Shown: positions 55,049 to 64,000 of the stretch, in pieces | Position numbering within the stretch: the first letter of the stretch is position 1 | Layout: every line of letters starts with the position of its first letter | Source of the DNA: Terebella lapidaria | Taxonomy: Eukaryota; Annelida; Polychaeta; Terebellida; Terebellidae | Direction of reading: 5' to 3' | Length of the DNA stretch: 64,000 nucleotides | Assembly: GCA_949152475.1 (NCBI GenBank) | Contig: OX424568.1 | Location: forward strand, 8,779,667-8,843,666 | Notes under the pieces: model-generated | Seen by the model: the letters and a program-made list of their open reading frames with translations, nothing else | The model's database searches: none | Told to the model about the DNA's origin: nothing | Made by a program: the position numbers and the translations under genes

Positions 55049-56932
55049 CTAGAACAGAGGTCCACGGAAATTTGTGAGCAAGGCACACACAGACCAGATT
55101 TGATTTATTGTTCCAGCCAAACTGAGTGGCAAAACACTATCAAATATGTGAAATTCTTTCACCCGGCGAATTGCACGCTCAACATGTATCCTGACACCGG
55201 CAACACCTTGTGTTTGCAGAACTTCCTCACTCGCGAACTGGCTCCGCTTGTCTGTGAGAAATGGGGGAATGTTGAGTGTAGCGCACTTTGTTGAAAGTAG
55301 ATATTCAATGGAGAAACCCTTGTCTGTCATAACTTCATCTTTCTCCAGGAGATCCATGATGCCAGATCGTGCTGTGATTTCTACATCCGATATACCTCCG
55401 CTGTACAGTTCACTGACGGATGACACTGTGCCTGACGGAGTGATGCCAATGAGCCCCTTGAAAATCGTGTGACTCTTGTAGTGGGAGTACAGCTGACTGT
55501 TGACATATAACGAAGAAGGTGTTTGACGTTTCAACTCGGTCAACTCGGTGCTGGACCAATCAGACAGGGAGTGCACCCAGGACATGGTACAGGTAGTTAG
55601 CCCAGGTGATTATAATCCTGCTGACTGTAGAAACACTGATGTTGAAACGCACCGCGAGATCTTTCTCGAATAATCCACATTTACATCGGCAAAGGAACAA
55701 AAAGAACTGATCTACGGTGCACGAACTTTCATGCTTCATGACGTTTCGTGTGTTGATGGCAGTGCCTGATTTCTGTCCCTGGAACTGTGACCAAGTGAAC
55801 AGGATGCTCGCTGTAGGCTGCAAAGCTTCGAATATTGCACAGAAGATCTCATACAAAATGGAAACCAGTGTAGAAAGCCATCATATCTGGATCAGCGGTT
55901 AAGCTGTTGATGGTGAATGACATGGACCTCAGATGACGGTTCTCTTTCTCGAGTCGTTCTATGTGCTCCATAGCAGCGGCCAGCTGATCCTCTAAGGACA
56001 TCTCTGGAGGTCTTTCATAGTCATGATCAGGGTGTGGAGTGGAGGTGGTGGCAACTTCCATCGGACTGTAAACATAATTCATTCATGATCATTAACAAAA
56101 AAAATGTTCTGAAGCTGATAGTTTTTCATATGCACATCAATCAAAATAATACAACCATCATTTTTGCCATACTAGGTCTAATTGAAATGCATATTATATT
56201 TCACATAAAATTATTTTTTGTCCCATGCAGTTTTTTTCTTATCATGAACTGGTATGTTTTGATCTATATCTCACATCCCATACACACAAACATTTCGAAA
56301 TGTATCAGCAAAAATAGGATGATGAAATTGCTTATGTTTCTTCATGACATTCGCTTTCCCCATTCACATCTGCTCCAGAGCAGTTATCTTTGGGAGGTTT
56401 CCTTGATTTTTTTTTCATCTGACCAAGGAAATACCTCTGGCACAGCTGCCTTCACCAACAGTCTCTTGCCAGCTAAACTTTTCCTTAAATTCGAAGGTTT
56501 GAAGTGAGCCGAGCAAACTGCGGTCCATTCATGATTGATCTGTAATAAAATGTAATAAATTGAACACATCTCAATAAAATTCCTGATAAGGCTACTGCTG
56601 GACCAATCGCCTGATCTACTGTCACTCTGCGTGGTCTTATTTGAATGTGGCTTCGAGTGTCAACTGTCAAGTGACCGGCTGGGCGATAATACAACAAACA
56701 TTGATTTAGTTCACTTACATACCTTGAAATAAGGACCTGTATCCCTGCGAATTGCATGAATCCATTGTCGCCTTATTTTCTCATCTTTCGGAAATGCATG
56801 GAACGACAATAACTTCTCTGGGTCGTAGTGGGAATCGTTCGAACAAAGATGAACACAGCAATGTTCCTGTCGGCACGACGCCATTGCTGCCACTTGACCC
56901 AGTGACCTTTGCACTATTGGCCTCGCTTTCAA
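55049..56932 (-). mobile_element. THAP-DDE DNA transposon B (ISL2EU/Harbinger-like), decayed
   Basis: Minus-strand exon 1 (start 56884 or 56932, to 56723) has the THAP start (HCCVHLCSND, FHAFPKDEKIRRQW) and a perfect donor GTATGTAAGT. Exon 2 from 56539 completes it (AVCSAHFKPSNL). Exon 3 from 56065 has a coiled coil (EHIERLEKENRHLRSM), helix-turn-helix (FNISVSTVSRIIITW) and DDE domain (55585-55049) with SDVEIT, TDKGF and HVERAIRR. Two frame changes lie in exon 3 (near 55850 and 55570), and the first Asp region reads WSSTEL instead of DCTE. Same strand and order as element A at 8.2-9.8 kb, but slightly better kept. Confidence 0.85.
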
Positions 56933-56970
56933 TCCAAGATGAGGTCAGCGTGAAATGGGTGTATTACTGA

Positions 56971-57544
56971 CCAGTCACTAATACTCTAACCTCCGATTCC
57001 TGAAGCAGAAAACTCTCACATGAATCATAAGATACCTTTGCTGATACCTATACCACAAGAGTATTTGATGGGTTCAAGTGGCAAATCTTCGCTCTTTCGT
57101 TCCTCATCAACAGAGTACCTAATGACCAACGTGGCACCTCTTTCCTCTGTCACCGAGAGATTTTTTTTTCGATGTGCATGGCCGATCTCATTGGACACTG
57201 TCACATTGGTCTGCCACCTCCCGACCTACAATGACCCCCCCCCCCCCCCTCCCAAGAACTTACCTCATAAATAGCTGCTTCTGTTCTTGTACGTTTATTC
57301 ACCACACCATCACTTTGATATGATACGGTATATAGTTCGTACTATGGTAGTTCCAACGCATGCATGGCGTGCATGCATATTTATTTGAACACAGGGTGAA
57401 ATATTGATTTCATACTAACATCAGTTAGGGTTTCAGTTTAAGTTTGCAACATTTTAATTTACGCACATTGGACAAGGTACCCATATACTCTAGTAACACA
57501 TTTGATACACATCATAATTTCGCATCGTGACAGAAACACATAAA
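56971..57544. other. No gene seen
   Basis: It contains a C-run at 57236-57250 and otherwise no recognisable feature before the duplicated promoter region. Confidence 0.35.
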
Positions 57545-58502
57545 ATGGGGAAATATGCTGGCAACACATGCGCATATGTTTTTTTCCAATGTGTAAATTC
57601 ATTTTATCAATACACCTACCAACAGTCTATCGTTTTATTGTTAAGTAATTCATATTATGCATGTTGGCATATATCATTAGTCAATTCAAATCACTGTTTC
57701 ATAATTACTACTCGAGACTCTTGTCAGCAAATGAACCACGCATAATAATTTAATTTCGGTAACATAATTTAGAAACCAACATTATGTCAACAAAGATGCT
57801 TTTGAGATTTCTCACAATTTATTTCTAAAAAAAATTTAGTAGGTCTGGTTCTATATACAGTAAGTGAAAATGGCGGTGTAAGATCACTATCTACGTGCGA
57901 GTATTGCATAACGATCATAACCAACAAAATATCATTTTATCCCTTCATTAAACATACCCCCTTAATAGGATCTGTGTTTTGAAAATTGTTCATTGGAAAT
58001 TTAATTGCTTTCAATTTTATTTCAACATTTATGATGATAAAATGAACAAAGCATACATGAACACTATAATGTGAGCTATGACGGATACGTTTATAATACA
58101 TCAAAATCAAATTTTACAGTCGGTGAAGCATAAACGTGTGTCTGTGTTGGTGTAATTAATTGATACGGCAATTGTTCGGACAGCTTGGATGGATAAACGT
58201 TATCCATAAAACGCAATTTACAATTATAAATGAAACACAACCGTGTCTCAGTTACGGTCTTATATCATAACAACAATAATTCAATCAGCTCTTATGATCC
58301 AACTTTCGATACGTCACAATAAAATTGCAATGCATGTACTCTTAGCAAAAAGGGTAGTTTATTGCCATACGGCATAACGGGGTATTCACTTACATCTGGG
58401 TATAATACAGCGAAAATGAGTTATGAGTTCTCACACCTAATATAAACGCGACCCTCGCAGCAATTCCTACCGCAAGTCTTCGACAGAAGACAATACAGCA
58501 AG
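57545..58502 (+). promoter_or_regulatory. Promoter region of copy 2
   Basis: Collinear with 1-1084: shared GGCAACACATG-like start, CCAATGTGT, TTTATGATGATAAAATGAA, GGTGAAGCATAAA, AATTGTTCGGACAGCT and the proximal GTATAATACAGCGAA with a TATA box. Both copies may therefore still be transcribed. Confidence 0.6.
58441..58446 (+). promoter_or_regulatory. TATA box of copy 2
   Basis: TATAAA, 62 bases before the ATG and aligned with TATAAG at 1023 in copy 1. A few bases downstream both copies share CGCAGCAATTCCTAC. Confidence 0.6.
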
Positions 58503-58580
58503 ATGGGAAAGTTGTTGACTGTCACTTTGCTGCTACTAGCAGCGATCTGCATGACAGTCGTTCTGGCGAAAAACAAGAAG
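58503..58580 (+). CDS. Copy 2 exon 1: signal peptide
   Basis: 26 codons, phase 0, before GTGAGA. It differs from copy 1 by one residue in the visible signal sequence (Ser to Leu at position 5), with more silent changes. Confidence 0.75.
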
Positions 58581-58941
58581 GTGAGAGAACAAAACCTGGC
58601 ACTAGTAGTATTAATAATGATAATTAATAATGGTGGTTTGTGTAAATATTACAAGCGTGTTCACCCAGTTGCAAATTGTTGTTTATATGGCGAAGTCCTA
58701 TGTACAATAATGATCGATATAAAATAATGAATGGTCTCAAATCCTTGGTGATACCCACACTTAATCAGTAGTCAAACATTGAGGGGGAAATATCCACTGT
58801 TATTGTACCGTTGTCCCAAAGGCAAAACATATTATATGTATATTATGCATGGTCAAAAAACAGTACTTTCTGTTTGTAGATTTCCAAAAGCAACATAGAA
58901 TATGTCATATATGTCTTCATATATGTCTTCCTATATGTCTT

Positions 58942-59182
58942 GATCAAGGTTCGCAGTGTGAACATTTGATCTTGAGATTTACCAATCAAGGTCATCCGTT
59001 TTAACTTCGATGTCACCATTACATGTATGTGTGTGGTATTTGATATTCTATGTGTTCATAATACAAAGATATATCTGGGTGGAATCGTTTAGGACGCTCA
59101 GGTCAATTTACACATTCCGAGTCAGACATTTGGCACTCAAGGTCATCTGACGTCAAGTTCAAGGTAATCATTAGTTGTGCCA
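58942..59182 (-). repeat. 241-base partial family I copy, duplicated at 59581-59822
   Basis: Nearly identical to part of the complete element at 59496-60551 (TGTGTGTGGTATTT against TGTGTGCGGCATTT). Both lie in intron 1 of copy 2. Confidence 0.75.
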
Positions 59183-59495
59183 TAATCATTAGTTGTGCCA
59201 TATATGTCTTCCTATATGTCTTCCTATAGTCCACGTTGTTCAAATATGATATCCCAATGTAGAGCTACTATTGATTTGCTACTAATTAGTGCACTGCAAC
59301 AGGCAAGGCAATCTACATGTATGTTTGGTGAGTTTATACAAATCTATAATTCGAAGCATGTACTAGTATACAGGTGTACAATTTCTCGATATAAGTTAGT
59401 CAACTTATCAAGATAATATCTCGATTATCGAGTTACATTTATCGTGGATATATCAGATATGTACGTTCACAAATAGAACAAGAGTAGTTTAAAAA

Positions 59496-60551
59496 TTAGC
59501 ACAAATGCTAAGATAGGTTACCGGACAATTTTGGTTTGGCCATGGCAGCATTGGCAGGTAACAGACCTTGAGATTTATCAATCAAGGTTCGCAGTGTGAA
59601 CATTTGATCTTGAGATTTACCAATCAAGGTCATCCGTTTTAACTTCGATGTCACCATTACATGTATGTGTGCGGCATTTGATATTCTATGTGTTCATAAT
59701 ACAAAGATATATCTGGGTGGAATCGTTTAGGACGCTCAGGTCAATTTACACATTCCGAGTCAGACATTTGGCACTCAAGGTCATCTGACGTCAAGTTCAA
59801 GGTAATCATTAGTTGTGCCATATATGTATTCCTATATGTTCATAATGCAAACATGAGCTCTATCTGCAAGCATTTCATATATAGAGGCAAATCTGGGCAT
59901 TTTTTGACCCCAAAATGGCTGTTTTGACCTTTCAAGGTCATCGAAGGTCAAACTCAAAGTCACCACACAAGTTGCCATATATGACTTCCCATTTGAAAGT
60001 GCCGATTTCTAAGCTCTATCTTCAAGCGTTCTATGAGTACAATCCTGACAGCCCCCCTTATGAGGGAAAAACGTTCAAAAAATTTTTCAAAGGGTGAAAA
60101 AAAAATTTTGCTTTAGAAATGGCCCAAAATGGATAGTAATGCGATTTGGGGCGAAAAACTTTTTTGCGCCGACCCGCCAAAAAATTCAAAATGGCCGCCA
60201 CACGGAGACCGGCGATTCAAGGGCAACCACCAAACTTATACATATCACAGAGGTATATGATGGGAATCTTTGAATCAAAAACTCAAAACTGATCAGACAG
60301 TTTTTGAGAAAAAGGCCGTCAAAGTCCAAAATTGAGCGTTTTTCGACAAAAACGGCCACGATTTTGAAAAAAATGAGAAGATCAAAAAAAAAAAAAAACC
60401 TCCTCAAAATATTTTCAGGCATTTTTGTGTGAAATTTCAGAAAGATTCGATCGTAAACTTTGAAGATAAAAATGTTAATGCCGGACGGACGGACGGACGA
60501 CGGACGCAATGCCATGCCAATAGGTTATCGGACCAAAGGTCCGGTAACCTA
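59496..60551 (-). mobile_element. Helentron-like element, family I variant B, reverse orientation
   Basis: Right terminus TTAGCACAAATGCTAA with AGGTTACCGGAC after it; left palindrome GGTTATCGGACC/GGTCCGGTAACCT at 60522-60550 next to (ACGG)n. It lies in intron 1 of copy 2, in the opposite orientation to the one in intron 1 of copy 1. The two sit at different positions, so they are independent insertions. Confidence 0.78.
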
Positions 60552-61301
60552 AAAAATAAGGTGGAAATCTCCTATCATGGTAAATCATGTTCGGATGCGT
60601 CATAATTGACCAGCGTGGTCAAGGAGTTTCCCGACCGGAAGAAGAAAGTGAAAACAGATTAAAAACAGATGAAAAAACCCTTAAAAACTTTTAGTTGAGT
60701 GGCACCAATCTTCTTCCGCACCTTAGAGGCACAACAGTGGGATATTTGGGAAAACGGGAATTGAACTGGTCTTGATAAAAAAAACGTCATGGTGACTGAA
60801 TATATGTTTCCATTTTTAAAAATATAATAATGGTCTCGTATGGGAGTCGAACTGAGCATAAACCTTGTTCTGGTTATTATATATATGATTTACAATGATA
60901 CCATTCGGGTTTAAATATGTTTTAATATTATTTAGCTGACTAGATATTAGTTTGAGATTTGCATTAGGGCGTTTTCAATTATCAGTATACAATTTAATGA
61001 TCAATTTATGATCGAAGAGTCTGACCAACCCCCCAAACATGATATAAGCACAAACTTTTGCTTGAATCGACAGAATCAGCTCTTAACAAGGGTATTATAC
61101 AGAGCATATATATACAACAATATACAGTGTAAACGTCATGGGAAATCACATAAACGTTCCAACCTGGCATCTCTGAAATCTATTATGAGGCATTGATATT
61201 TTCAATTTTTACGTGTCATTCACATATTATATTCGAATATTCAATGTGCAATAACACTTCACACATTATGTATTATTCCTACCTCCAATTTTCACTTGCA
61301 G
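60552..61301. other. Intron 1 of copy 2, no gene seen
   Basis: Short stretches near 61060-61090 (CTTGAATCGACAGAATC) match the end of intron 1 in copy 1 (near 2985), confirming the duplication. Otherwise there are no features. Confidence 0.4.
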
Positions 61302-61528
61302 AAAGGATTGGAGAAGTGTTTCAATGATGATGGTACACCTAAAGAGAAAGCGTGCAATCCGCGAAAGCTCAAGAAGATACTGTCTCGATGGTATGACATC
61401 GTACCAGATGAGTTGAAAAAGAAGACGAGTTCATGAATACTCGTGGTTTGGGTAAGGACGGGCTTGCAAGAGTTCAAGCACTCGCAATGAAAGTGAGGGA
61501 AAAGATGGCGGAAATGAATGGCGTCAGT
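61302..61528 (+). pseudogene. Copy 2 exon 2, frameshifted
   Basis: 227 bases against 237 in copy 1. Splice sites (TTGCAG, GTAAGT) are kept. The missing 10 bases fall in the NMTEEEF segment (copy 1 AAGAACATGACAGAGGAAGA, copy 2 AAGAAGACGA). After the gap the old frame resumes at MNTRGLGKDGLARVQALAM in another phase. Confidence 0.85.
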
Positions 61529-62196
61529 GTAAGTATCCTACATCTAATTTGCAAAAACTCAGTATTACTTTACAATCGTGGTTCACAAACTATATCGCAC
61601 GTTCCTGATCCCAATGTTTGGGAAAAACGATTCCGGACCGCCAAATATACTGAACACTTATATAAAAGCCTCATTTCGAAAAGTTATACCTTATGATATA
61701 ACGCGTTCATAATTCTGTTCAGTACATACATGCTTTATAGCGAAATTGTACACACTGTGCACGTGTTATAGTAACCATTTCTAGGGCTTTTCATTTCCCT
61801 CTGAGTGACCCCGCCCGTCCACACTCGATGAAAAAGCAACCACTAGTTGTTGTTAATGTTGAACATAACATATGCATAACAGATGCAGCAGCGTGATTTA
61901 CAAAAACTGACTTATCTTGATCTTGAAATTTTTGAAAATGAATTATTCCTGAGATATATATGATTGTGAGTTTAAATCTTAAATTGCAATTGTAAACTGT
62001 CAAGTGCAATGTCTGGAAAGGCAACTGGTACAACATGTTCAAATATCGCCTACATCCAAATGAACAATTGATGTGTAATATTCAACATTCCTCATGGTTT
62101 ACCCAGTTGATTCCACAGGGTGAACGCATACAAATGCGGATGAAGTCGTTTTCATACACAAATCACTGGTTCATCTCAAACTTTATATTCTTTCAG
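61529..62196. other. Intron 2 of copy 2, no gene seen
   Basis: Only 668 bases, against 7.55 kb in copy 1. The difference is repeats and transposons, so most of those inserted into copy 1 after duplication or were never copied. Confidence 0.5.
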
Positions 62197-62404
62197 TTGA
62201 GGGTGTCGCAGAAAGACCCAGAGGAGTTCGATGACATATTATTTGACGAGGATCAGCTCCAAGCCATGCTGCAGGACCTAAACAACACCAGCAATAACCA
62301 GAGCGGCAGGTTTGTTATGCAGAACGTGAACCGTCTCTGGCCGCTCAAACGAGGAACACCCAATACCAGAGAAATACGATACTTATTCGACAGCACGTGG
62401 AAAA
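62197..62404 (+). pseudogene. Copy 2 exon 3, donor lost
   Basis: 208 bases, open throughout, with LFDEDQLQAMLQDLNNTSNN and RLWPLKRGTPNTREIRYLF as in copy 1. The base pair after the exon is TT, not GT, so normal splicing to exon 4 is not possible. Confidence 0.8.
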
Positions 62405-62436
62405 TTATGTATATGGAAAAATGGTCCACGGGCTAG

Positions 62437-63240
62437 AGACGTTAGTGGAAAAATGTACATTGTTGATTCACGAAGTCCAGACACAAGACCAAGGTCCTTG
62501 TAGCTCACTGGCAGATTACCATGTTAAATCATCATTACAAGTATGATATCCATACTGCAAAAAAAATCATCATTATGCGGTATTTTTCAAAAGACCAATT
62601 TAGTCATGTTGTGGTGAACATAAACATAATTTGAGTAACGGTACTCATTTTCAACTTAGCTCTAATTCGAGATCACTACAAGATGTATCATATATGATTT
62701 ACTAGGTACTCATATTACACACATGGGTATTATTCTCAAGAGTTTTTCCTCACAACAAAACTTTATAAATTCCAGCGCATTGATCATCATACACCACATA
62801 CTATGTTAAAATTAGTTAAATTACCATCCGATGATATGGTTAAATTGCAGTCTCATGAAAATTTATCTCTCTATTACTGTTTAAATGTACAGTTTATCGA
62901 AGACCCTGTTGAACACTCATATGGTAGTTGGAATGAGTTATCCTGAGAGCTCTCAGAGACTGGTCACCCACTGGTGTAATTTTGTCACCTGAGATCTCCA
63001 ACGTTGTAAAACGTTATGAACAACTTCATGCTGACAATCCCCAAACATGTGAAGCCTGGAATTGACATTTCATAATTTTCGAAATTAAAAGTTATTTAAG
63101 AGGGTGCAAGGCCTACATGGTTTATGGGCCACTACATCAACCCCAATACATTGATCATCACATGACACATAACATAATTGTTAAACGGTAATTGACATAT
63201 ATGTCCAAAGCTGTGCTGATATTTCAGCTCTTTTGGAAAC
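62437..63240. other. No gene seen
   Basis: AT-rich sequence corresponding to intron 3 of copy 1; no recognisable exon or mobile-element motif. Confidence 0.35.
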
Positions 63241-63540
63241 AATTCATCGCTCCATAAACAGTTGAATGTAACTGTCAACAACTCTAACGGAACTGTGTCG
63301 AAGATTCCCAAGGTACATGGCTTGAGCTATCATCTGAGATATTGCTCTGAATTTTCCCTTGAAAACAATGAATGGTTGCAATTTTGCACCATTCGCTTTG
63401 GCTGTAAGGCAGGTGGTGAACCGGTTGTTCTGGTTGCCTGTAGATTTCACACCCACGTTTTCACTCAAATGCTACAGTTAGAACAATTGTATCAACAAAT
63501 ATGTCAACAGATACTGCAATTTCGTCCATGACTCTGATGG
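63240..63540 (-). mobile_element. Pogo/Tigger-like transposase fragment (DDE_1)
   Basis: The minus strand reads VMDEIAVSVDI (first Asp region, MDE) and then VGVKSTGNQNNRFTTCLTAK followed by LQPFIVFKGK, the typical central block of a pogo-type DDE transposase. About 90 codons are left, with one frame change between the two blocks. The rest of the nuclease and the DNA-binding part are missing. Confidence 0.65.
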
Positions 63541-64000
63541 TTGGTAGTTGAACTTCAACCTCAAATGGCGAATGTTCACAACAATATTCACGAGCTTAGG
63601 GATTGGTTGTCTAGGCGGAGTTTGACTGGCTGTGGTGCATCACCTGATTGTTGTGTTCTTTGCTGGGGTTGAAGTTGTTTGTTGCAGCGTCGACACATTC
63701 GTCAGTAGCAAAGAGTGCCAAGGATTTATCGGCTGACTCGGCTGATATTGAAACCCCTCTGCTCGTGAATCCAATCCAGGAGCATTTACTGTAGGTTCTC
63801 ACTTCTGAGATTCCTGCCTGTCTGCCGAGTCAAGCTTCTCCCTTTTAGAACAAATTTTGTTGTTATTAACGACTGCAAATCAAGATCCTGTTTGCATTAT
63901 TCGTTTGCTGTCACTGGCTTGCTGTAAAATATCGACAGCAGCAGTGCTTCCTTCGAATGACTCTTTTCAAATATTACTACTGGGGTGTTAAAGAAAATGC
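63541..64000. other. Window end, no gene seen
   Basis: A minus-strand open frame 63802-63611 could be decayed transposon sequence, but it has no motif I can name. Confidence 0.3.

Larger units (their letters stand above)
58503..62436 (+). pseudogene. Astacin-like copy 2: prodomain exons only, broken
   Basis: Three exons match copy 1: 58503-58580 (signal peptide MGKLLTVTLLLLAAICM), 61302-61528 and 62197-62404. Exon 2 is 10 bases shorter than in copy 1 (around 61420), shifting the frame and giving a stop at TSS*. The donor after exon 3 reads TTATGT where copy 1 has GTATGT, so the frame would run on to a stop at 62436. No peptidase exon follows in the remaining 1.6 kb, although in copy 1 exon 4 lies 5.9 kb further on and would be outside the window here. 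As it stands, it could make at most a short secreted prodomain piece. Confidence 0.82.

Noticed and set aside
60721-60860. tRNA-like B-box sequences (AGTTCGACTCCC in reverse)
   Set aside because: No A box or cloverleaf arms at the right distance; not enough for a tRNA or a SINE call.
1-64000. CRISPR array, bacterial operon, rRNA
   Set aside because: Spliced eukaryotic gene and eukaryotic transposons throughout; tandem repeats have no constant spacer pattern and no rRNA-like sequence is seen.

Overview
This is animal nuclear DNA, most likely from a marine invertebrate. It is AT-rich and dominated by decayed transposable elements, with one spliced host gene family. The organism cannot be fixed from the window. 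Rolling-circle-like elements with internal tandem arrays and (CCGT)n runs recall the 'pearl' elements of bivalves, so a mollusc or another lophotrochozoan is plausible but not shown.

The host genes form one tandem pair on the + strand. Copy 1 (1085-24367) reads as nine exons with consistent splice phases. In order they encode a signal peptide, a long prodomain, an astacin (M12A) peptidase domain, a Cys-rich EGF-like module and the start of a CUB domain. The frame is open across all visible exons, but the zinc motif HExxHxxGxxHExxRxDRD reads HLIGHSIGIQHEHQRPDRD, so the general-base Glu is Leu, and the Met of the Met-turn is Trp. This looks like a non-catalytic pseudo-astacin. Copy 2 (58503-62436) repeats the promoter and the first three exons 57.4 kb downstream. 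It has a 10-bp deletion in exon 2 and a lost splice donor after exon 3, and no catalytic exon is seen before the window ends.

Layout: 1-1.1 kb, promoter of copy 1. 1.1-24.4 kb, copy 1, whose introns hold Helentron-like elements, a THAP-DDE transposon (8.2-9.8 kb), RT fragments, a LINE whose ORF1 carries a NADAR domain (18.95-21.35 kb), MITEs and a Tc1-like scrap. 24.4-34.6 kb, LINE pieces including a nearly whole CR1/Jockey-like RT (30.2-33.05 kb), a palindromic MITE and a 0.8-kb TIR element. 35.5-38.6 kb, a tandem-repeat region. 38.6-39.9 kb, a fossil Ty3/gypsy-like pol. 41.8-44.2 kb, a LINE piece and a Helentron-like element. 44.3-47.1 kb, a second Helentron-like family with two satellite arrays. 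47.5-52.1 kb, a LINE piece and a wrecked RecQ-helicase/DUF6589 element. 52.7-54.2 kb, nested repeats. 55.0-56.97 kb, a second THAP-DDE transposon. 57.5-62.4 kb, copy 2. 63.2-63.6 kb, a pogo-like transposase scrap.

The main points of interest are the maintained pseudo-astacin beside a broken duplicate, the complete NADAR fold in a LINE ORF1, two repeat families sharing a Helentron-like end architecture, and 134-bp satellite units inside one of them that carry perfect DR1 and extended AGGTCA nuclear-receptor sites.
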